Positions 14,890 to 19,774 of a stretch of DNA of 19,774 nucleotides are shown here, piece after piece. The notes below the pieces were generated by a model. It did no database searches. It saw nothing but the letters and a program-made list of their open reading frames with translations, and was not told the DNA's origin. The position numbers were made by a program, and so were the translations under genes. How positions within the stretch are numbered: position 1 is the stretch's first letter; every line of letters starts with the position of its first letter. The stretch comes from an uncultured Woeseia sp. (GTDB taxonomy: Bacteria; Pseudomonadota; Gammaproteobacteria; Steroidobacterales; Woeseiaceae). The stretch covers positions 1-19,774 of the forward strand of contig CALALV010000094.1 of the NCBI GenBank assembly GCA_937925605.1, given 5' to 3'.

Positions 14890-15297
14890 CTACTGCGGTT
14901 CGTCCCCGGATTCCGGGCTTTCGAGCTCGGGCATCGCGTCGTCGGTTGCGGCCGGCTCGTCGGTCGGCAGCGCCGGCAGTTCGTCGTCGGCCGCGGCGGG
15001 TGCCGCGTCGGTTTCCTCGACCGGCGCCGACTCGATCAGGCTCTCCGGCGCCTCGGTGCGCTGGCTGCTCATGAACGCCAGCGTCAGGCTGGTCGCGAAG
15101 AAGGCCGTCGCGAGAATCGCGGTCATCCGCGAAAAGAAGCTGGACGACCCGCGCGCGCCGAACACGGTGCCCGACGCGCCGGCACCGAACGCGGCGCCGG
15201 CGTCGGCGCCTTTCCCGCGCTGCAGCAGCACCAGGATGATGATCAGCAGGGCAATCGCCGTGTGGCCGATCAGAACTACGGTCTGTAACGTACTCAT
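14890..15297 (-). CDS. secG: preprotein translocase subunit SecG
   Basis: This is the small auxiliary subunit of the SecYEG protein-export channel in the inner membrane. The 135-residue protein has TM1 at about residues 5-25, the conserved loop LLQRGKGADAGAAFG and GTVFGARGSSSFF at 24-55, and TM2 at about 58-77. The tail from residue 78 is long, acidic and Ala/Pro/Glu-rich, typical of many proteobacterial SecG proteins. ATG at 15297 is 7 bp after tpiA, with TGAGGA overlapping the tpiA stop. A 6-bp hairpin at 14881-14898 holds the secG stop codon in its loop, just before the tRNA. Confidence 0.96.
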   Translation of the reverse strand: MSTLQTVVLIGHTAIALLIIILVLLQRGKGADAGAAFGAGASGTVFGARGSSSFFSRMTAILATAFFATSLTLAFMSSQRTEAPESLIESAPVEETDAAPAAADDELPALPTDEPAATDDAMPELESPESGDEPQ

Positions 15298-15304
15298 CTT
15301 GTCC

Positions 15305-16066
15305 TCAGTCTTGGGCGGCCGCCGCGTCGGCGATCGCCAGGAAGTCTTTCGCTTTCAGCGACGCGCCGCCGATCAGGCCGCCGTCGATGTCCGCCATCGC
15401 GAACAGCCCGGCCGCGTTGTCGCCCTTGACGCTGCCGCCGTACAGGATCTGCAGGCCGGCCGCGACCCCCGCATCCTGCGCCGCGACCCTTGCGCGGATG
15501 TGCGCATGCACCGCCTGCGCCTGTTCCGGGCTCGCCGTCAGGCCGGTACCGATGGCCCAGACCGGTTCGTAGGCCACGACCGCCTCGGCGAAGGTCGCCA
15601 CCCCGGCCGTGTCGAGCACTGCGTCGAGCTGTGCGTCGATGACGGCCTCGGTCCGCCCGGCCTCGCGCTCCTCGAGCGTCTCGCCGACGCACAGGATCGG
15701 CCTGAGCCCGGCGGCCAGCGCCGCCAGGTACTTCGCGGCGACGACGTCGCTGCTCTCGCCATACAGTGTGCGTTGCTTTGAGTGACCGACGATCACATAT
15801 TCACAGCCAACGTCCTTCAGCATGACCGCCGACACCTCTCCCGTGTAGGCGCCGGATTCGTGCTGGGACAGGTTCTGCGCCCCGACCGCGACTCCCCGCC
15901 CGGCCAGAGCCTTGGCAGTGGCGGCCAGGTACGGGTACGGCGGGCAGACCAGCAGCTCCGCTGCGGCCGCGCGCTCGCGGCCGGCCAGGATGCCATCCAG
16001 CAGCGCGGCATTGTCGCCGCGGCTGCCGTTCATCTTCCAGTTACCGGCTACGAGGTACTTGCGCAT
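15305..16066 (-). CDS. tpiA: triosephosphate isomerase (unusual E97K)
   Basis: This is the cytoplasmic glycolytic/gluconeogenic TIM-barrel enzyme interconverting dihydroxyacetone phosphate and glyceraldehyde 3-phosphate. The product is 253 residues, normal length. Catalytic residues are present: Asn9 and Lys11 in AGNWKMNGS, His95 in IVGHS, Glu167 in AYEPVWAIGTG with flexible loop 6, and the phosphate-binding LYGGSVK and GLIGGASL. The usual GHSERR motif reads GHSKQR, so the near-invariant Glu97 is Lys. This sits in a patch of AT-ending codons (15761-15811). ATG at 16066 is the family start. Its nearest Shine-Dalgarno, GGAGGA, is unusually far away (19 nt) across a GC-rich stretch. secG follows after 7 bp. 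Confidence 0.96.
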   Translation of the reverse strand: MRKYLVAGNWKMNGSRGDNAALLDGILAGRERAAAAELLVCPPYPYLAATAKALAGRGVAVGAQNLSQHESGAYTGEVSAVMLKDVGCEYVIVGHSKQRTLYGESSDVVAAKYLAALAAGLRPILCVGETLEEREAGRTEAVIDAQLDAVLDTAGVATFAEAVVAYEPVWAIGTGLTASPEQAQAVHAHIRARVAAQDAGVAAGLQILYGGSVKGDNAAGLFAMADIDGGLIGGASLKAKDFLAIADAAAAQD

Positions 16067-16104
16067 GGGCCCGGGCCCCGCAGGGTCCTCCAAAAAGGCG
16101 CGCA

Positions 16105-16133
16105 AGGATACCCGCCGGGTCGGCCAGAATCAA
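16105..16133 (-). promoter_or_regulatory. candidate sigma-70 promoter of tpiA-secG-tRNA-Leu
   Basis: On the minus strand TTGATT (16128-16133) and TATCCT (16105-16110) are separated by exactly 17 bp. They lie in the 94-bp glmM-tpiA gap. The start point would be near 16098, about 32 nt before tpiA. No terminator follows glmM, so this may supplement readthrough. Read by eye. Confidence 0.55.
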
Positions 16134-16160
16134 CGCGCCGGGACGCAGGTAGCGCGGCTC

Positions 16161-17495
16161 TCAGGCTGCGGAGCGGGCCACGACCTCGGCCAGCCGATCG
16201 GCCAGCGCCGAGACCTGGCCTTCGTTGCGCCCCTCCACCATGACGCGGATGACCGGTTCGGTGCCCGAGGCGCGCAGTACGACGCGCCCGGTTTCGCTCA
16301 GCTCCTGCTCCGCGGCGCTGACGGCATCCCGGATCTGGCTGGAGCTGGCCGGGTCGATGCGCTGGTCGACGCGGACGTTGACCAGCTTCTGCGGGTACTT
16401 GCGCATGCCGCCGGCCAGCTCGGACAGCGGCCTGCCGGTCTCCTTCATGATCGCGAGCACCTGCAGCGCCGCGATCAGGCCGTCACCGGTCGTGGTGCGG
16501 TCGAGGCAGATCATGTGGCCGGAGGTCTCGCCGCCGAGAATGCCGCCGGACTCGCGGAGCGCCTCGAGGACATAGCGGTCGCCGACCTGCGCGCGCCGGA
16601 ACGGTATGTCGAGCTCGGCCAGCGCGTGCTCGAGGCCGAGATTGCTCATGACCGTGCCGACGACTGGACCGGTCAGCGCGCCGGCCTGCCGCCGGGCCGC
16701 CGCCAGGATGTACAGCAGCTGGTCGCCGTCCAGCAGCGCGCCGTGCTCGTCGACCATGACGACGCGGTCGCCGTCGCCGTCCAGCGCGATACCGACGTGC
16801 GCCTGCACGGCCGGCACGGTCTGCTGCAGCAGTGCGGGCTGGGTCGACCCACAGCCCTGGTTTATGTTGCGGCCGTTCGGCGAACAGCCGATCGGGATCA
16901 CCTCGGCGCCGAGCTCGCTCAGCGTGCGCGGCCCGACCTTGTAGCCCGCGCCGTTGGCGCCGTCGAACACGATCTTCATGCCCTCGAGGTTCATGCCGCG
17001 CGGGAAGGTCGAGGCGCAGAAGTCCTGGTAGCGGATTCTCGCCGTGTCGATACGCTTGGCCTTGCCGAGCTCGTGCGACTCGCGCGTGATCGCGGCGACG
17101 TCGAGGTGCTTCTCGATCGCCAGCTCGTCGTCGTCAGTGAGCTTCGCGCCGCGACCGTCGAAGAACTTGATGCCGTTGTCGTAGTAAGGGTTATGCGAGG
17201 CGCTGATGACCACGCCGAGATCGGCCTCGAGCTGCTGCGCCAGCACCGCGATGCCGGGCGTCGGCAGCGGTCCCAGCAACAGCACGTTCGCGCCGGCGGC
17301 GACGAAGCCCGCCTCCAGCGCGGATTCGAACATGTAGCCTGACAGCCGGGTGTCCTTGCCGATCAGGACCGTACCGCCGCGCGGCACGAGGGCCTGGGCC
17401 GCGGCGCTCGCGAGCCGCAGCGCGAATTCCGCGCTCATCGGGTCGCTGCCGACCCGGCCGCGGACCCCGTCGGTACCGAAGTGTCTTTTTGTCAT
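16161..17495 (-). CDS. glmM: phosphoglucosamine mutase
   Basis: This enzyme converts glucosamine 6-phosphate to glucosamine 1-phosphate for UDP-GlcNAc, feeding peptidoglycan and LPS synthesis. It belongs to the alpha-D-phosphohexomutase family and has 444 residues, the standard length. The N terminus is the typical KRHFGTDGVRG. The phospho-accepting Ser100 lies in ISASHNPYYDNGIKFF. The Mg site is DGDGDR at 239-244, the sugar loop GGETSGH at 321-327, and the phosphate site RASGTEPVIRVMVEG at 408-422. ATG at 17495 overlaps the folP stop as ATGA and has AGGA five bases upstream, so the two are coupled. Confidence 0.98.
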   Translation of the reverse strand: MTKRHFGTDGVRGRVGSDPMSAEFALRLASAAAQALVPRGGTVLIGKDTRLSGYMFESALEAGFVAAGANVLLLGPLPTPGIAVLAQQLEADLGVVISASHNPYYDNGIKFFDGRGAKLTDDDELAIEKHLDVAAITRESHELGKAKRIDTARIRYQDFCASTFPRGMNLEGMKIVFDGANGAGYKVGPRTLSELGAEVIPIGCSPNGRNINQGCGSTQPALLQQTVPAVQAHVGIALDGDGDRVVMVDEHGALLDGDQLLYILAAARRQAGALTGPVVGTVMSNLGLEHALAELDIPFRRAQVGDRYVLEALRESGGILGGETSGHMICLDRTTTGDGLIAALQVLAIMKETGRPLSELAGGMRKYPQKLVNVRVDQRIDPASSSQIRDAVSAAEQELSETGRVVLRASGTEPVIRVMVEGRNEGQVSALADRLAEVVARSAA

Positions 17496-18355
17496 TGGTT
17501 TCCTGCGCGTTCCCGGGGGGCGTCGCCGGCGGCCGCGGCGGTGGCCGCCACGATGCGGAGTGCGTCGGCGGTAGCCGCAACGTCGTGTGTGCGAACTATA
17601 TGCGCCCCGCGCTCGACAGCCAAGACCGCCGCCGCCAGCCCGGCGGCGACCCGCTCGCCGGGCTCGCGCCCCGTCAGGTTGCCTAGCGTGCGCTTGCGCG
17701 ACAGGCCGACCAGCAGCGGCAGGCCCAGCCGGCCGAACTGTCCCAGCTCGCGGAGCAGTACGAGGTTGTGGGCGTCCGTCTTGCCGAAGCCGAAGCCGGG
17801 ATCGACCAGCAGGCGGCCGCGGGCGATGCCTGCCGCCTCGCAGGCGGCGACCCGCTGCTCGAGGAAGCGGAGCACGTCCCCGGGCAGTTCACGGTAGCGG
17901 GGCTCGGCCTGCATCGTCCCCGGCGTACCCTGCATGTGCATCAGGCAGATGCCGGCGGGCAAAGCGCCTGCGGTCTCGAGCGCGCCCTCGCGGCGCAGCG
18001 CATAGACGTCGTTGATCAGCACCGCGCCGGCCGCGACGGCGGCGCGCATGACCTCGGGCTTGCTCGTGTCGATCGACAGCAGCGCCCCGCCCTGCCCGGC
18101 CAGGGCCTCGAGCACCGGCAGCACGCGGTCGAGTTCCTCGGCCACCGGGACCTCGGCCGCGCCCGGCCGGCTCGACTCGCCGCCGACGTCGATGATGTCG
18201 GCGCCGGCCTCGATCATGCCGAGCGCATGGCGCACGGCCGCGCCCGGGTCGCGGAAGCTGCCGCCGTCGGAAAAAGAATCGGGCGTGACGTTGAGCACGC
18301 CCATGATGCGCGGACGGTCGAGGCTCAACACTGTCGGTCCGAGCGTGACCTGCAT
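17492..18355 (-). CDS. folP: dihydropteroate synthase
   Basis: This enzyme condenses 6-hydroxymethyl-dihydropterin diphosphate with p-aminobenzoate to dihydropteroate in folate synthesis, and it is the sulfonamide target. The 287-residue TIM barrel shows GVLNVTPDSFSDGG (19-32), DVGGESSRPGA (56-66), LSIDTSKPEVM, LINDV, LMHMQGTPGTMQ, DPGFGFGKT, GLSRKR and a terminal RTHDV. Numbering coincides with E. coli: Phe28 and Pro64, sites of known resistance mutations, are wild type, while Thr62 is Ser. ATG at 18355 lies only 29 bp after the ftsH terminator; the nearest GGGAGG is 16 nt upstream. It overlaps glmM by 4 nt. Confidence 0.98.
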   Translation of the reverse strand: MQVTLGPTVLSLDRPRIMGVLNVTPDSFSDGGSFRDPGAAVRHALGMIEAGADIIDVGGESSRPGAAEVPVAEELDRVLPVLEALAGQGGALLSIDTSKPEVMRAAVAAGAVLINDVYALRREGALETAGALPAGICLMHMQGTPGTMQAEPRYRELPGDVLRFLEQRVAACEAAGIARGRLLVDPGFGFGKTDAHNLVLLRELGQFGRLGLPLLVGLSRKRTLGNLTGREPGERVAAGLAAAVLAVERGAHIVRTHDVAATADALRIVAATAAAAGDAPRERAGNQ

Positions 18356-18384
18356 GGCGATGCGGCTGGCGCCTCCCGGCCTGG

Positions 18385-18422
18385 AAAGAAAAACGGGCGG
18401 CGAGATGATACCTCGCCGCCCG
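18385..18422 (-). terminator. Rho-independent terminator after ftsH
   Basis: On the minus strand an 11-bp perfect stem, CGGGCGGCGAG/CTCGCCGCCCG, with a 7-nt loop is followed by TTTTTCTTT; an A-T pair at the base can extend the stem to 12 bp. It lies 32 bp after the ftsH stop and ends about 30 bp before folP, separating ftsH from the folP-glmM unit or attenuating readthrough. Confidence 0.88.
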
Positions 18423-18454
18423 TCTGCGGTCGGTATGCTGCCGGTAACGGCCGC

Positions 18455-19774
18455 CTAGTGCTCGCTCGCCGGGCCGCCGATCGCGCCGGTGCTCTCGCCC
18501 TCGCGGCGCCGCGGCTTGCCCTGCGGCGGCTTGCGGCCGCTGTCGTCCCAGCCCTCGGGCGGGCGCGGGTCGCGGCCTTCCATGATGTCCTTGATCTGCG
18601 CCGCGTCGATGGTCTCGTACTTCATCAGCGCCTTGGCCATCACGTGCAATTTGTCCTCGTGTTCCTTGAGGATGCGCCGGGCACGGTCGTAGTTGCGGTC
18701 GATGATCGCGCGGACTTCCTCGTCGATCGTGTGCACCGTCACGTCGGACACCTGCTTGTGCTGCGTCACCGAGCGGCCGAGGAACACCTCGCCGTCGTCC
18801 TCGCTGTAGGTCAGCGGGCCGAGCTTCTCCGACAGGCCCCACTTGGTGACCATGTTGCGGGCGATTTCGGTCGCGCGCTCGATGTCGTTCGAGGCGCCGG
18901 TCGTGACGCCGTTCGGTCCGAGTGTCATTTCCTCGGCAAGCCGCCCGCCGAACAGCGACGAGATCGAGCTCTCGAGGCGCTCCTTGGACACGCTGTACTT
19001 GTCTTCCTCGGGCAGGTACATCGTGACGCCGAGCGCCCGGCCGCGCGGGATGATCGTGACCTTGTGGACCGGATCGTGGTCCGGCACGCAGTAGCCGACG
19101 ATCGCGTGGCCGGCCTCGTGGTAGGCAGTGTTGAGCTTCTCTTTCTCGCTCATGACCATGGAGCGCCGCTCGGTGCCCATCATGATCTTGTCCTTCGCCA
19201 TCTCGAACTGCTCCATGCTGACGACGCGCTTGTTGGCGCGCGCCGCGAACAGTGCGGCCTCGTTCACGAGATTGGCGAGATCGGCGCCGGAGAAGCCCGG
19301 CGTGCCGCGCGCGATGACCGCGGGATCGACGTCGTCGTCCAGCGGCACCTTGCGCATGTGCACCTTGAGAATCAGCTCGCGGCCGCGGATATCCGGCAGC
19401 GGCACGACAACCTGGCGATCGAAGCGGCCCGGCCGGAGCAGTGCCGGGTCGAGCACGTCGGGCCGGTTCGTGGCGGCGATGACGATGATGCCCTCGTTGC
19501 CCTCGAAGCCGTCCATCTCGACCAGCATCTGGTTGAGCGTCTGTTCGCGCTCGTCGTGGCCGCCGCCGAGACCCGCGCCGCGGTGCCGGCCGACGGCGTC
19601 CAGCTCGTCGATGAAGATGATGCAGGGCGCCTGCTTCTTCGCCTGCTCGAACATGTCGCGCACGCGCGAGGCACCGACGCCGACGAACATTTCGACGAAG
19701 TCGGAACCGGAAATCGTGAAGAACGGGACCTTGGCCTCGCCGGCGATCGCGCGGGCGAGCAGCGTCTTGCCGGT
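18455..19774 (-). CDS. ftsH: ATP-dependent zinc metalloprotease FtsH (5' end missing)
   Basis: This is a membrane-anchored AAA+ protease that degrades membrane and short-lived cytosolic proteins such as sigma-32 and LpxC in E. coli. The visible 439 residues start inside the Walker A motif (TGKT, 19763-19774). The N-terminal membrane helices and periplasmic domain lie outside the window. Present are Walker B IIFIDELDAVGRHRG, the second region of homology ATNRPDVLDPALLRPGRFDR, the zinc site HEAGH (19106-19120), and a third-ligand Asp in TTGASNDIERAT. The C-terminal tail is basic and proline-rich. The apparent ATG at 19690 is internal, not the start. folP follows after a terminator. Confidence 0.98.
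   Translation of the reverse strand, partial: TGKTLLARAIAGEAKVPFFTISGSDFVEMFVGVGASRVRDMFEQAKKQAPCIIFIDELDAVGRHRGAGLGGGHDEREQTLNQMLVEMDGFEGNEGIIVIAATNRPDVLDPALLRPGRFDRQVVVPLPDIRGRELILKVHMRKVPLDDDVDPAVIARGTPGFSGADLANLVNEAALFAARANKRVVSMEQFEMAKDKIMMGTERRSMVMSEKEKLNTAYHEAGHAIVGYCVPDHDPVHKVTIIPRGRALGVTMYLPEEDKYSVSKERLESSISSLFGGRLAEEMTLGPNGVTTGASNDIERATEIARNMVTKWGLSEKLGPLTYSEDDGEVFLGRSVTQHKQVSDVTVHTIDEEVRAIIDRNYDRARRILKEHEDKLHVMAKALMKYETIDAAQIKDIMEGRDPRPPEGWDDSGRKPPQGKPRRREGESTGAIGGPASEH

Noticed and set aside
18455..19690. FtsH starting at the ATG at 19690
   Set aside because: The frame continues without a stop to the window end and includes the end of the Walker A motif, so the true start is outside the window.
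1..19774. CRISPR array, prophage, transposon, defence system or biosynthetic cluster
   Set aside because: No regularly spaced repeats, transposase, integrase or unrecognised gene cluster was seen. Almost all sequence is accounted for by core housekeeping genes on one strand.

Overview
The window is a dense, GC-rich (roughly two-thirds G+C by eye) chromosomal housekeeping segment, and every convincing gene lies on the minus strand. In transcription order (high to low coordinates) the layout is: ftsH (5' end cut off by the window edge), a Rho-independent terminator, folP, glmM, tpiA, secG, a tRNA-Leu(GAG) gene, about 450 bp without a confident gene that carries repeats and a terminator, and then the complete 14-gene NADH:quinone oxidoreductase (complex I) operon nuoA to nuoN. 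nuoN ends 10 bases from the left edge.

ftsH-folP-glmM-(tpiA)-secG-tRNA-Leu(GAG) is the classical gammaproteobacterial order; E. coli also has leuU, the GAG tRNA-Leu, directly after secG. Several features argue against an enteric bacterium: nuoC and nuoD are separate rather than fused, NuoG has lost the ligands of the extra N7 cluster, and nuo sits directly behind the tRNA. Together they suggest a non-enteric gammaproteobacterium of the Xanthomonadales/Chromatiales grade. A betaproteobacterium, where tpiA-secG-tRNA-Leu-nuo also occurs, is the main alternative. Genus is not resolvable from this sequence.

Functionally, ftsH encodes the membrane AAA+ metalloprotease, folP and glmM supply folate and UDP-GlcNAc precursors, tpiA is glycolytic, and secG is a translocon subunit. 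The nuo operon encodes all 14 core subunits: peripheral arm B, C, D, E, F, G, I and membrane arm A, H, J, K, L, M, N. The nuo genes are packed with overlaps of 1 to 10 nt or gaps of 4 to 13 nt. The exception is a 59-bp gap before nuoM. No frameshifts, insertion sequences, CRISPR arrays or phage genes were seen.

The most unusual part is the tRNA-Leu to nuoA interval. The last 24 nt before the final A of the tRNA gene recur about 214 bp downstream. A structured 43-bp repeat follows each copy at nearly the same offset (78 versus 76 nt). A perfect 28-bp-arm palindrome fuses the tRNA 3' end to its terminator. This is reminiscent in architecture of the E. coli tyrT (rtT RNA/Tpr) repeats. The second notable point is a Lys in place of the near-invariant Glu97 of triosephosphate isomerase, inside a short patch of atypical AT-ending codons. 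Otherwise the window is ordinary core genome, and I see no new multi-gene system.
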